Shown: positions 18,224 through 26,959, counted from the stretch's first letter. The stretch: 64,000 nt of DNA from JAMIFN01 sp964544605 (GCA_964544605.1 CAZJBX010000007.1:16919-80918), one strand, 5' to 3'. Notes: generated from the letters alone by a model not told the origin. Numbers and translations are program-made.

Positions 18224-18266
18224 AACCACCCCGTCAGGCTGCGCCTGCCACCCCTCCGGAGGAGGG
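18224..18266 (+). repeat. Dispersed repeat, copy A
   Basis: Starts AACCACCCCGTCAGGCTGCG and includes the inverted repeat CCCCTCC(n)GGAGGGG. Related copies lie at 18388, 19864, 19931, 25367 and 44980. Confidence 0.75.
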
Positions 18267-18366
18267 GAATTTAAGGCAGCTTGGGCTTTATTCCCAAAGC
18301 GCCGCACGCCATACTGGAATTTAAGGCAGCTTGGGTTTTATTCCCAAAGCGCCGCACGCCATACTG
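18267..18366 (+). repeat. Two 50-bp direct repeats, with a third diverged copy
   Basis: Units at 18267-18316 and 18317-18366 differ at one base (GGGCTTTATT against GGGTTTTATT). A third, shortened relative follows and runs into dispersed-repeat copy B. No gene is visible in the 275-base gap between apaH and scoB. Confidence 0.8.
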
Positions 18367-18387
18367 GAATTGGGGGCAGGCTGGGTT

Positions 18388-18433
18388 TTATTCCCCTCCT
18401 TTGGAGGGGTGCCCGCTAGGGCTGGGTGGTGAC
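18388..18433 (-). repeat. Dispersed repeat, copy B (inverted)
   Basis: Reverse-oriented copy: TTCCCCTCCTTTGGAGGGG, then GCCCGCTAGGGCTGGGTGGT. With copy A it brackets the 50-bp repeats. Confidence 0.7.
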
Positions 18434-18439
18434 AAAAGC

Positions 18440-19078
18440 TCAAAGCAAAGGCACGCCCGTTTTCGCCTGCACCTGCTCCCGCGTCACATCGGGGGCCAGC
18501 TCCACCAGCTTCAACCCTGCGGGGGTGATGTCCATCACGGCCAAATCGGTGATGATGCGGTGCACCACGCCCACGCCCGTTAAGGGCAGGGTGCATTCGG
18601 GCAGAATTTTCAAGTCTTCTGTGCCGTCTTTTTTGCGTGCCACATGCTCCATCAGCACAATCACGCGGGGCACGCCCGCCACCAAATCCATGGCCCCGCC
18701 CATGCCTTTGACCATCTTGCCCGGAATCATCCAGTTGGCCAAATCGCCCTTGGCGCTCACCTGCATGGCACCCAAAATGGCGAGGTTGATTTTGCCGCCA
18801 CGAATCATGGCAAAGCTGTCGTGGCTGCCAAAAATGGACGAACCTGCCAGCGTCGTCACCGTTTGCTTGCCTGCGTTAATCAAGTCGGCATCGACTTGCT
18901 CCTCAGTCGGGAAGGGGCCAATCCCCAGCAAACCGTTCTCGCTTTGCAGCCACACCTCCATGCCCTCGGGCACATAGTTGGCCACTTGGGTGGGGATGCC
19001 AATGCCCAAATTCACATAAAAACCGTCTTGCAATTCTTGCGCCGCACGGGCGGCCATTTCTGCTTGTGTCCAGGCCAT
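18440..19078 (-). CDS. scoB: 3-oxoacid CoA-transferase subunit B
   Basis: The beta subunit of succinyl-CoA:3-ketoacid CoA transferase, which moves CoA between succinate and acetoacetate. The 212 residues contain the catalytic glutamate in LQSENGLLGIG (Glu47), NLGIGIPTQVANYVPEG at the N-terminus, and GAMQVSAKGDLANWMIPGK. The start lies directly behind the end of scoA, so the two are one operon. It feeds acetoacetyl-CoA, which links it functionally to PHB metabolism (phaC). Confidence 0.94.
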   Translation of the reverse strand: MAWTQAEMAARAAQELQDGFYVNLGIGIPTQVANYVPEGMEVWLQSENGLLGIGPFPTEEQVDADLINAGKQTVTTLAGSSIFGSHDSFAMIRGGKINLAILGAMQVSAKGDLANWMIPGKMVKGMGGAMDLVAGVPRVIVLMEHVARKKDGTEDLKILPECTLPLTGVGVVHRIITDLAVMDITPAGLKLVELAPDVTREQVQAKTGVPLL

Positions 19079-19080
19079 GT

Positions 19081-19776
19081 TCAGCTCCTCAGCGTGCGTT
19101 TTTCAATCATTTTGGAAGGCGCGGGGTTGTGCACAATGCGGTGCACATAAATGCCTGGCAAATGCACATCATCGGGCGCAATCGTGCCGTTTTCCACAAT
19201 TTCTTCGACCTCGACCACGCAAGCTTTACCTGCCATGGCCACGGCAGGGTTGAAGTTGCGGGCTGTTAGTCGAAAGCGCAAATTGCCGCTTTTATCGGCT
19301 TGGTAGGCTTTGACCAAAGCCAAATCGGGTTGCAAGGCACGCTCCATGACGAAAGTCTTGCCGTCGAACTCACGCGTCTCTTTGCCCTCGGCCACCACCG
19401 TGCCCACACCCGTTTGCGTGTAGAAGGCGGGAATGCCCGCGCCGCCAGCGCGCAGCTTTTCAGCCAAAGTGCCTTGTGGTGTGAATTCCAGCTCCAGTTC
19501 GCCGGCCAAAAACTGGCGCTCGAACTCTTTGTTCTCGCCCACATAGCTGGAAATCATTTTCTTAATCTGGCGCGTCGTCAGCAGCTTGCCCAAGCCCACA
19601 TCGTCAATGCCGCAATTGTTGGAAATCACGGTAAAGCCCGTTTTGCCCGTGGCTTGCAAGGCATCAATCAGCAGCTCAGGAATGCCGCAAATGCCAAAAC
19701 CGCCAGAGGCGATCATCATGTTGTCGTGCACCAAGCCCTCTAAAGCGGCCTCGGCGCTGGGGTAGATTTTGTTCAT
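19081..19776 (-). CDS. scoA: 3-oxoacid CoA-transferase subunit A
   Basis: The alpha subunit of the same transferase, 231 residues. The CoA-binding glycine-rich segment ASGGFGICGIPELLIDAL stands near residue 25, followed by SNNCGIDDVGLGKLL and the family signature GTLAEKLRAGGAGIPAFYT. It is first in a two-gene operon with scoB two bases downstream. Its upstream region contains the inverted pair of dispersed repeats. Confidence 0.94.
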   Translation of the reverse strand: MNKIYPSAEAALEGLVHDNMMIASGGFGICGIPELLIDALQATGKTGFTVISNNCGIDDVGLGKLLTTRQIKKMISSYVGENKEFERQFLAGELELEFTPQGTLAEKLRAGGAGIPAFYTQTGVGTVVAEGKETREFDGKTFVMERALQPDLALVKAYQADKSGNLRFRLTARNFNPAVAMAGKACVVEVEEIVENGTIAPDDVHLPGIYVHRIVHNPAPSKMIEKRTLRS

Positions 19777-19863
19777 ACAGACCTTTGCATTGTTTTAAAA
19801 GTATTGCAGCGCAGCATTTTAGACCCAAGTCGGTGGGCTGCTGCACTCCCACGCGGTGAACTG

Positions 19864-19910
19864 ACCACCCCGCCCTAACGGGCACCCCTCCGAGGGAGGG
19901 GAATTGGGGT
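19864..19910 (+). repeat. Dispersed repeat, copy C
   Basis: GACCACCCCGCCCTAACGGG, then CACCCCTCCGAGGGAGGGGAATTGGGG. Forms an inverted pair with copy D 20 bases further on. The 242-base gap between scoA and the pilus tip gene holds nothing else coding. Confidence 0.75.
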
Positions 19911-19930
19911 GCTTGGTATTTGCAGAGTGA

Positions 19931-19979
19931 AATTCCCCTCCTTTGGAGGGGTGGCAGGCGCAGCCTGACGGGGTGGTGG
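19931..19979 (-). repeat. Dispersed repeat, copy D (inverted)
   Basis: AATTCCCCTCCTTTGGAGGG, then TGGCAGGCGCAGCCTGACGG and GGTGGT. It is the reverse complement of the copy A type. Confidence 0.75.
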
Positions 19980-19990
19980 CAAGGGCGAGG

Positions 19991-20016
19991 CGGGCACGGC
20001 ACGCCGTGCCCCTACA
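19991..20016. repeat. Palindrome GGGCACGGC/GCCGTGCCC followed by CCTACA
   Basis: A hairpin-forming palindrome ending in CCTACAA, the same layout as the GGGCGTTGCATGCAACGCCC palindromes at 44.5-44.9 kb. It probably belongs to the same loose repeat family. Confidence 0.5.
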
Positions 20017-20018
20017 AA

Positions 20019-21080
20019 TCAGTAATGCACCGTGACTGTCACGGTGTCTTCATAGTCACCGGGGGCATAGTTGGTGTTGGCAACGGTGGCGTAGATTTTG
20101 TGTGTGACTTCATAGCCTGAGCCTGTGCCGCCCACGCCATTGCCTGTATTGCTGGCGCTGACACCCGCATTGCCCCACACTGCGCCGCTCATGCCAGTGG
20201 CTTGGCGCAGTTGGTAGGGCACAGTTTGACTGGGGTCGCCCGCTTTCTTCATGAGGCCAGCGCCTGTTGTGTTGCTGTTGCTGGGTGTGAGGGCAATGTT
20301 ATACGGCGTGGTGTTGGTGCATTGCACCTTGAGGTCGGTGGATTGAGCCAGGTTGCTGCTTTGGCCGCCTAAGTGGCTGCCAAAGTTGATGTCGTTTGGC
20401 TTGCCATTGATGCGGCATTCAGGATTGACGGTAGCTCGGACATAAAGGGCAAATGTACCGCTATCTATATATGCGCCGTTGTTGCACTGGTCATTGGGGC
20501 TTGCGCTATTGGTACTACGCCATTCTGTGTGGTTACCAGTGAAGTCTGTGGCGTAGTTGCCAGGCGGTATGGTTCGAATATCAGAGCTGCCAATGGTTGG
20601 CTGTATTTTCATGAAGTAATCGAAGGTTTTTGTCTGCCAACTGGTGGAAAAGCCAGTGAATGTGTGTTTGAAAGGGACACCAGGGTTGTTCGTCCCCCAA
20701 AAATCGCTATAGGCTGAATTTTTGTAAATTTGAAAGCCTAAGAAATTAGTAGCCCCAGCCTTCATCAATCGGGGGCCGTATAAGTTGCCGCTATGCGGTG
20801 AGCCAGCACCTGCTGATCCAGTACCCGTACCGATTTTCAAGCAAACACTACCAGCATTCCCAATGACTCCGCCTGGCCCTTTGTGGCAGCGCACGCTGGA
20901 ACCAGCACTGGCCGTTTTCAGCTCGTTATCCAGCACATTCACTACGCCAAAATTGATGGTGGGTGCACTTAGTACCTCGCACTCTACAGTGAGGTAAGCC
21001 CAACTCGGCATAGCCCAGCCCATCAAGCCCAGCAGGGCAGCAGTTTTTAAAGCATATTGGGGGGTGATGTTCAGCGGCAT
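20019..21080 (-). CDS. csuE: Csu-type pilus tip adhesin (two spore coat U domains)
   Basis: The last gene of the pilus cluster, 353 residues. A signal peptide covers about residues 1-28 (LLGLMGWAMPSWA). Two SCPU/spore-coat-U domains follow. The second, from about 220, closely resembles the major pilin, with INFGSHLGG and the C-terminal YEDTVTVTV strand. Two-domain SCPU proteins are tip adhesins (CsuE) of archaic chaperone-usher pili; hydrophobic tip loops bind abiotic surfaces. Its start overlaps the usher stop by 10 bases, so the two are coupled. The ligand cannot be inferred. Confidence 0.82.
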   Translation of the reverse strand: MPLNITPQYALKTAALLGLMGWAMPSWAYLTVECEVLSAPTINFGVVNVLDNELKTASAGSSVRCHKGPGGVIGNAGSVCLKIGTGTGSAGAGSPHSGNLYGPRLMKAGATNFLGFQIYKNSAYSDFWGTNNPGVPFKHTFTGFSTSWQTKTFDYFMKIQPTIGSSDIRTIPPGNYATDFTGNHTEWRSTNSASPNDQCNNGAYIDSGTFALYVRATVNPECRINGKPNDINFGSHLGGQSSNLAQSTDLKVQCTNTTPYNIALTPSNSNTTGAGLMKKAGDPSQTVPYQLRQATGMSGAVWGNAGVSASNTGNGVGGTGSGYEVTHKIYATVANTNYAPGDYEDTVTVTVHY

Positions 21081-23539
21081 GTGACTGCTCCAAAATCTTC
21101 TACAAATTCATTGGCTTTGTTGCCTGCCAAGTTCAGGCCAAAGCGGCATTCTTGGGTTTGGCCATTGGCCTCGTTGATATAGCGCACGGTGTAGTTGTGC
21201 TGGCCTTTTTGTGCGGTTTTAGCGGCGGTTTCGGCATAGACCTGGCCGTCAAAGCCGACGACGGTGAAGGCTTGGCCCGCTGCGTCAATGAGGCTGGCTC
21301 CCATAGGCAGGTCTTGGCCTTGGGCGTTTTGCAGGCGGGCCGTCCAAGCGTGGAAGCTGTGGATGTCAAAGCTGGCTGTCACGCCTGCTTTTTCATAGGG
21401 CACGACGCTGCGGATGTTGTTTTCCACGCGTTGGTTGGGCGGCAGTTTGTTGCTGTCGATTTGGATGCGGTTGCCGACATAGGCGCTGAGGCCGGGTACC
21501 AAAACTTTGCCGTTTTTGTCGGTGTAGCCGACGATTTGGTTGTTGACCATGACGGGGACATCGGCCACGCCACTGGTTTCAACCACGGCAAAGCTGTCAT
21601 AGACGGTACGAGAGGCGGCGGCTTTGCCCGCCATCATGCTGAGGCCGCCGCGCCAGTCGGCTTGCCAACTGTTTTGACCGTGGGGGCGTTGGCGCGCTTG
21701 TACGCTGCCTTCGCCGAATTGGTTGATGTGTTGCACGCCGGCTGTGAGGGATTGGTCTTGGTGGCGGTGGTCGTCTTGGTAGCCGAGGTTCCAGCCCCAG
21801 TCGCCAATTTGGCTGACATTGCGGCGCAGTTGGGTGCTGATGCCGTCAAGCCCGTTGTTGTGGGTGTAGTAGTTGTCGCTTTGGATGTTGCCGTCAAGCT
21901 GCACATTGACGCCAATGCTGGCGTTGCGCTGGCGGCTGTCTTTTTGGTTGTAGTTGGCGCTGGCGACAAGGTGGACGCGGGGGCTGATTTGGCGGTTCCA
22001 GCCGAGGGACCAGATGTCGTCCTCATCGTTGCCGCTGCGCGACCAGACGCGGCCCAAGCTGAGGTAGCCCCAGTCGTTGAGGCTGAGGCTGCCGTTGAGG
22101 TAGGCTTGGCGGCGCTGTTTGGGCTGGCTGTCAAAGGGTTTGTCGCTGAGGCTGTGGCCAAAGCTGGCGAAGTAGGGGCTGTCTTTGCTAAAACCTGCGG
22201 AGAGCGTCCAGCGGCTGCCTTGTTGCTGGGCAAAGAGGCGGTATTGGTGGCCAGTTTTGCCGTGCAGTTTGCTGTAGCTGGCTTGGCCGCCAAAGCGAGA
22301 GGGGAAGGCGGCGGCGGCGCGGAAGCCATAGCCGGCTTGGCGGTAGCCTTTTTTGCCTTCGCTGTGCACTTGTAGGGTGAGGTTGTCGCTCACGCCTTGG
22401 CGGATGTTGCCGCTGTAGGCGAGGTCTTTGTCGTAGCTGCCGCTGCCTTCATTGCTGCGGCGCAGTTTGCCCGCCTCAAGCGACCATTCGGCCAGGCCCG
22501 GGGCGAGCAGTTCGGTGCTGTCGTAAAGCGGCACTTCAACCACGGTTTGGCGGCCCAGTGCATCGCGGGTGATGATTTGCGCATTGCCTGAGCGCGAGAC
22601 GGTGGGCGGCAGGGTCAGCTCATAGGGGCCAGCGGCGACATCTTGGCTGTATTGCTTGATGCCGTTGATGTAGAGATCGACCACGCCAGGCATTTCTGTG
22701 CTGTTGTGCAGCAGGGTTTGCGGCAGTTTTTGGTACCAAGGGCGGGTGTTGAAGCTGCTGCTGATTTGCACGCCGCCCAAGCGGCTGCCGTTGCTGCCGC
22801 CGAGCTGGCTGGTGAAGGTGTCGCCCACGGTCAGGCTCACGCCTTGCTCGGGCCAGACGCTGCGCCAGAAGGTGTCGAGGCGCTGGTGGCTGGTTTTGCC
22901 ATCTTGCAGGCTTTGCACATGGTTGCTTTCAAGATAGCCCAAGGGCGTGCCCAAGCGCCATTGTGTGTAAGCGCCACGGCGGGTGCTGGTGTCGCTGCTG
23001 CCAGAGGCGCTGAGGTCGTAGTTGAGCACCATCGAGTAGCCAGGGCGGGTGAGTTCAGGTGCTTCAGAATCAGGGCGTACCGCCAGTTCGGTGGTGGGCA
23101 AATCAAGGCGGCTGAGCGGCGCTTGCAGGCCCAAAAGCTGCTGGCGGGCAATAAAACTGCTGCTGACCAAGGCAGGGCAGGATTTGATGGCGAAATAGCC
23201 TGGTGGCAAGCCCGCTACGGCGCGGTCGACCTCGGAGGCGTGGCATTCGTGGTCTTCAAGGCTGATGCCAATACCGCGCAAGGTGCTGGCATTGGCATAG
23301 ACGGTATCGCCCTTGGCGTAAAAGCCCATGGCATCAGCAATGTGGGTGCCGTTCAAGCGCACATGGGGGTAGATGGGGATGGCCTGCTCGGTATTGATGC
23401 TGGGTATTTGCCCGCCCGCGCTGACAATGGGCGGGGGCAGTTGCGCCCATGCGCTGTGGCTGATGAGGGCCAAGGCCGCCGCCACAGGCAGCAAAGCAAA
23501 GGAGGCTGAGGCGGAGGGGCGGTGGCGGGGCAGGCTCAT
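21071..23539 (-). CDS. csuD: Outer-membrane fimbrial usher (CsuD-like)
   Basis: An 822-residue usher that threads pilin subunits across the outer membrane. The signal peptide (ALLPVAAALALISHSAWA) ends near residue 32. The N-terminal domain, the 24-strand beta-barrel with alternating aromatic strands, and the plug segment (FNTRPWYQKLPQTLLHNSTE, VDLYINGIKQYSQDV) follow. The C-terminal domains are VADVPVMVNNQIVGYTDKNG and PMGASLIDAAGQAFTVVG. It ends with a paired cysteine (C-R at the very end). Archaic (sigma) usher class, in keeping with its SCPU neighbours. Confidence 0.88.
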   Translation of the reverse strand: MSLPRHRPSASASFALLPVAAALALISHSAWAQLPPPIVSAGGQIPSINTEQAIPIYPHVRLNGTHIADAMGFYAKGDTVYANASTLRGIGISLEDHECHASEVDRAVAGLPPGYFAIKSCPALVSSSFIARQQLLGLQAPLSRLDLPTTELAVRPDSEAPELTRPGYSMVLNYDLSASGSSDTSTRRGAYTQWRLGTPLGYLESNHVQSLQDGKTSHQRLDTFWRSVWPEQGVSLTVGDTFTSQLGGSNGSRLGGVQISSSFNTRPWYQKLPQTLLHNSTEMPGVVDLYINGIKQYSQDVAAGPYELTLPPTVSRSGNAQIITRDALGRQTVVEVPLYDSTELLAPGLAEWSLEAGKLRRSNEGSGSYDKDLAYSGNIRQGVSDNLTLQVHSEGKKGYRQAGYGFRAAAAFPSRFGGQASYSKLHGKTGHQYRLFAQQQGSRWTLSAGFSKDSPYFASFGHSLSDKPFDSQPKQRRQAYLNGSLSLNDWGYLSLGRVWSRSGNDEDDIWSLGWNRQISPRVHLVASANYNQKDSRQRNASIGVNVQLDGNIQSDNYYTHNNGLDGISTQLRRNVSQIGDWGWNLGYQDDHRHQDQSLTAGVQHINQFGEGSVQARQRPHGQNSWQADWRGGLSMMAGKAAASRTVYDSFAVVETSGVADVPVMVNNQIVGYTDKNGKVLVPGLSAYVGNRIQIDSNKLPPNQRVENNIRSVVPYEKAGVTASFDIHSFHAWTARLQNAQGQDLPMGASLIDAAGQAFTVVGFDGQVYAETAAKTAQKGQHNYTVRYINEANGQTQECRFGLNLAGNKANEFVEDFGAVTCR

Positions 23540-23591
23540 GTTCGGTGTCTTGATATACGGGGCAGTGTGTGGGGCGGCGCAGGCGTGGGGT

Positions 23592-24386
23592 TTAAGGCGC
23601 TACGGCAATGGCGATGTCTTGCTTGTGGGTGTTGATTTGCGCTTTAAGCTGGCTGCCTGCGGCCTGCAAACGAGAGAGCGGGATGTTGAATTCGCGCTCA
23701 AGCGTGTAGCCCGGCAGCACATAGCCCGTTAAGCCTTGGCTCAGTTGCTCAACTTCTTGGCCTTTTTGCTCCAGCCAAATGCGGCCCACTTGGGCGCGGG
23801 TGTTGCTGGGGTTATGAATGCGCACGCGGGTTTTTTTGCCCACGGCCTCCCATTGCCACTGCAACTTCACTTCAGGGAAGTTCTCGGCATTGACGAAAAC
23901 GGGCATATTGTGGCGCACCAGCAAAGACAGGCCGCGTTGGGGCGTGGCGACAGGGCTGGGCAGCTCATCTACGAACAGGCGGTAATGCTGCTCGCCTTGC
24001 TCGGGCTTGAGTTGGGGGCGCATGATGCGCACCTCTTGGCTGCTATTGGGGGCCAAATGCATGATGGGGGGGCTGATGAGCAGCTCATTGGTGCTGTGCA
24101 GCACAAATTCATCGTTCTCGGCCTGCGTCCATTTGTAGAGGCGCACTTGCACACTCATGGGCGTTTTGCTGGTGTTGCTGACGGCGACGGTGGTGGAGCG
24201 GTCTTGTTTGTCCATCACCACATAAACGGGGCTAACCTGTAGGCCCAAGGCAAGGGCGGGGCCGCTGAGTAAGCTGAAAAATGCAGCAACAAGCAGCAGC
24301 GCCATCAAGCCGAACAAAGGCCGCTGGGCGGGGCGGGCAGGGCGCAGGCGCTGGGCGGATGGAGAGGGCAGAGCAAAAACAAACAT
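23592..24386 (-). CDS. csuC: Periplasmic pilus chaperone (CsuC-like)
   Basis: A PapD-like two-Ig-domain chaperone that donates a beta strand to pilins. After the secretion signal (LLLVAAFFSLLSGPALA), the mature part begins GLQVSPVYVVMDKQDRSTTV. NTSKTPMSVQVRLYKW, SPPIMHLAPNSSQEVRIMRP and NPSNTRAQVGRIWLEQ are family landmarks. The reading frame is open up to 24521. ATGs at 24386 and 24305 both give a signal peptide, the first with a basic n-region; neither has a strong ribosome site, so the start is uncertain. It lies between the pilin and usher genes. Confidence 0.82.
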   Translation of the reverse strand: MFVFALPSPSAQRLRPARPAQRPLFGLMALLLVAAFFSLLSGPALALGLQVSPVYVVMDKQDRSTTVAVSNTSKTPMSVQVRLYKWTQAENDEFVLHSTNELLISPPIMHLAPNSSQEVRIMRPQLKPEQGEQHYRLFVDELPSPVATPQRGLSLLVRHNMPVFVNAENFPEVKLQWQWEAVGKKTRVRIHNPSNTRAQVGRIWLEQKGQEVEQLSQGLTGYVLPGYTLEREFNIPLSRLQAAGSQLKAQINTHKQDIAIAVAP

Positions 24387-24560
24387 AAGGGCTGTGCAAA
24401 AGCGGGCTGGTGTGAAAGTGGAAAAACAAAATTGGAGGGCAAAGCCTGTGGCCCAAAACACATCTAGGCAGCCAAGCTGCCCAGATGCTGAAGCTGTGCG
24501 CTGCGCCCCCACTTGGCCCAAGCAGGGGCTGGGCCTGGGGTGCAGCCTTGCTAAGCTGGC

Positions 24561-25112
24561 TTAGTAAGTCAGGGTAGCGGTCACAGTGTCTTCGTAGTCG
24601 CCAGCAGGCTGGTTGATGGCGCCAGCGCCACGCACCAAAGCGGTGACGGGCAGCTTGACCGCGTCAGCAGTAGCCAGACCGTTACCGTTGCGGGCCACGG
24701 TGTTGGTGCCGACTACATTGCCCCAAGCAGCAGTGTTGGCGGGGGCGTTGCCTGCAGTAGGTTGCATCAGTTCGTAAGCAACTGTGCCGCCAGCGTCGCC
24801 AGCCATGATGCCAGCGCCAGCCGCGTTGTTATTGGTGGGAGTCAGGCCCACATTGAAGGGCAGGTCTTTGCTGCACTGCACAGCCAAGGTGGTACCACCG
24901 TTGTTGTTCGCTGATAGGTTGGGGTCAGCAGCTTGGGCAACATGGGTGCCGAAGTCGATGTCGCTGGTGGCGTTGCCTGTGAAGGCAGTGGCGTCACAAG
25001 TACCAGTCAGCTCGATTTTGACTGTGAATGTGTTGCTAGCCGTTGCAGCGTGAGCAGCAGAGAGGGCCAAGCCCAGAGTGATGGCCGCAGCCAGTTTGGT
25101 CAGTTGTTTCAT
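24561..25112 (-). CDS. csuAB: Major pilin, spore coat U domain (CsuA/B-like)
   Basis: A 183-residue secreted pilin. The signal peptide KLAAAITLGLALSAAHA is cleaved before ATASNTF. A single SCPU domain has a cysteine pair (CDATAFTG and VQCSKD), the DIDFGTHVAQA strand and a C-terminal YEDTVTATLTY. The N-terminal strand TFTVKIELTGTC is the donor strand. AAGGA lies six bases before the ATG. A 174-base gap separates it from csuC, leaving room for processing or partial termination that would favour pilin over assembly proteins. It is first in the cluster. Confidence 0.88.
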   Translation of the reverse strand: MKQLTKLAAAITLGLALSAAHAATASNTFTVKIELTGTCDATAFTGNATSDIDFGTHVAQAADPNLSANNNGGTTLAVQCSKDLPFNVGLTPTNNNAAGAGIMAGDAGGTVAYELMQPTAGNAPANTAAWGNVVGTNTVARNGNGLATADAVKLPVTALVRGAGAINQPAGDYEDTVTATLTY

Positions 25113-25466
25113 GAGAAATCCTTTGCGAAGAATTGTTAGAAAAATCCCCTTGCCGAAGGCTTGGTGGACGGAGGCATTCTAAGCAGGCGGTATGCCGATA
25201 TAACTTTTTAATATTAAGTAGAAACCCGATGCAACACACTGTTGATAGGCTAAAAATAGGCGCTTGCTAGAGGGGAGAGGCGCAAAAGACGGGCAAGGCG
25301 AGTGAGGCATACAAATCGTCATTTTTGTGAAATTGTGCACATATTTTGTGCTGCGGGTGGTTCTTTAACCACCCCGTCAGGCTTCGCCTGTCGCCCCTCC
25401 ACGGAGGGGAATTGGGGTTTATGGCTGTCTTTGAAGCGGGTATGCCTTTGCGCTGACAATAGCGGT
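25113..25466. other. Intergenic region upstream of the pilus operon
   Basis: A 354-base gap between divergent genes. The part next to the pilin (25190-25230) is AT-rich (TTTTTAATATTAAG) and probably holds its promoter, although no consensus pair can be fixed by eye. The part next to the DsbA-like gene contains dispersed repeat copy E. No coding signal. Confidence 0.5.
25367..25417 (+). repeat. Dispersed repeat, copy E
   Basis: AACCACCCCGTCAGGCTTCG, then CCTGTCGCCCCTCCACGGAG and GGGAATTGGGG; same orientation as copies A and C. Confidence 0.75.
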
Positions 25467-26087
25467 ATGAATAAACGACTGATTTACATCATGGATCCCA
25501 TGTGCTCTTGGTGCTGGGGCTTTGCGCCTGTGGCGGCGGTTTTGGCGGCCAAGGCGCAGCAGGCGGGTGTGGGCTTTGATGTGGTGCTGGGCGGTCTGCG
25601 CAGTGAGCAGCAGCCTGTGGATGCCGCAGCCAGGGCGCATTACCACGGTTATTGGCGCAGTGTGCAGGCGGCGACGGGGCAGGTGTTTGATTTTGAGCGC
25701 GGCCTGCCTGTGGGCATGTGTTACGACACCGAGCCAGCCAGTCGCGCCATTGCGACCGTGCGGCAGTGGCAGCCAGCGCGGGCTTTGGCGATGGCGGAGG
25801 CGGTGCAGGCGGCTTTTTACACCCAAGGGCAAGATACGACGGACGCGGCGGTTTTGCAGGCTTTGGCGCAAGAGCAGGGCATGGCGGCGGCTGATTTTGC
25901 CGCTGCTTTTGCCAGCGATGCACTGCGCGCTGTGGTGCAGGCGGATGCGGCTTGGGCGCGCAGTGTGGGGGTATCGGGTTTCCCGAGTGTGTTGGCGGAA
26001 CAAGAGGGGCGTTTGCATGGGGTGAGCAATGGCTGCCAAAGCCTAGAGCGCATCAAGGCCGTGCTGCAGGGCTTTTTTTCCCTTTAG
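25467..26087 (+). CDS. DsbA-family thioredoxin-fold protein (CSWC active site)
   Basis: A 206-residue DsbA/FrnE-like protein of the COG3531 type. The redox motif is right at the N-terminus (YIMDPMCSWCWGFAP, CSWC), followed by a helical insert and the cis-proline loop GVSGFPSVL. There is no signal peptide, so it should act in the cytoplasm as a thiol oxidoreductase, isomerase or glutathione-type enzyme. The ATG at 25467 is chosen over the upstream start at 25302 because the upstream part lies in a dispersed repeat and the fold begins here. Confidence 0.78.
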   Translation: MNKRLIYIMDPMCSWCWGFAPVAAVLAAKAQQAGVGFDVVLGGLRSEQQPVDAAARAHYHGYWRSVQAATGQVFDFERGLPVGMCYDTEPASRAIATVRQWQPARALAMAEAVQAAFYTQGQDTTDAAVLQALAQEQGMAAADFAAAFASDALRAVVQADAAWARSVGVSGFPSVLAEQEGRLHGVSNGCQSLERIKAVLQGFFSL

Positions 26088-26095
26088 CTTTACTA

Positions 26096-26959
26096 TCAGT
26101 TACTTTTGGTAACGCTTACAGTGTGTTCGTTCAATATGTTTTGTGTTGATTGAACGACACTTCTCCATTTGTTAATATGATTGATATGCAGGTGAGCCTT
26201 GGCATAACCTACTGCTTTTGGCCTTAGCGAGAAATACATGGAGCAAGTGCCAGACTGCGATCCTTTATGCTCGATAGGCTTGCATTCAATATAAACATCC
26301 ACTTCACCTGATGGAATTCTATGGATGTAAATGTCTAAGGCTTGACTATGCTCGCGAGCAGGCCGATTGTTTTTCGGGTTGAGGCCCACTAGGGTGTAAG
26401 CCTCTAGGCCATCGTCTGCCTCCCGCTCTGGGTTGCGCTCGTATTGGTGAAGCCAAGGGTCTGGGTTGCTCTTGAATGTCTTAATGCGCCGCTTCCATGA
26501 TTGGTGGGGTATTTCGTCTGAAGGGGAGCTGTAGTGAGGGCCAGACAGCGCAACCAGCTGGATACTGACTTGATGACCTTCCTCCCATGAGGTTTTATCT
26601 TTGGGCTCTTTTCTTCCAGGGCAAGACTTTTTGTCCAATTGGGCTCGAATGTTAATACTTTTGATTGAGTCGTGTTGCTGGCGCCTGGGTTTTAAAGATA
26701 AAAAATCAGGGAACTCGGCAGGTTTTTCAGGGGCGCCTGCATATATCGGCCCTGAGGCGCAATCGCTGTGTATGGCGACTTGAATGCCGCCTAAGTTGCC
26801 AATGATTGTGTGTGGGCCTATTTGGTCGTAAGTCCAGACTGCAATATAAGTGAAGAATGCAAAGCCGCCAAATGCTATGAGGCCAAGGATGGAAAGGAAG
26901 ACTTTGAGCCAAGAGCCTGAAGTGGCTGCGGGTGCTGAGTGTTTACTTTCTGCTGTCAT
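26096..26959 (-). CDS. Unknown single-pass membrane protein
   Basis: 287 residues from the ATG at 26959. A short cytoplasmic N-terminus is followed by one membrane helix (VFLSILGLIAFGGFAFFTYI, about residues 19-38) and a soluble, probably periplasmic, domain with several Cys and charged segments (GPIYAGAPEKPAEFPDF, KSCPGRKEPKDK, YTLVGLNPKN, HRIPSGEVDVYIECKP). I do not recognise a family. GC content is lower than in the neighbours, with frequent ATT/TTT codons, which may mean recent arrival. It follows infB on the same strand, after a terminator, where rbfA would be expected. The frame stays open into infB, but that part is not coding. Confidence 0.65.
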   Translation of the reverse strand: MTAESKHSAPAATSGSWLKVFLSILGLIAFGGFAFFTYIAVWTYDQIGPHTIIGNLGGIQVAIHSDCASGPIYAGAPEKPAEFPDFLSLKPRRQQHDSIKSINIRAQLDKKSCPGRKEPKDKTSWEEGHQVSIQLVALSGPHYSSPSDEIPHQSWKRRIKTFKSNPDPWLHQYERNPEREADDGLEAYTLVGLNPKNNRPAREHSQALDIYIHRIPSGEVDVYIECKPIEHKGSQSGTCSMYFSLRPKAVGYAKAHLHINHINKWRSVVQSTQNILNEHTVSVTKSN

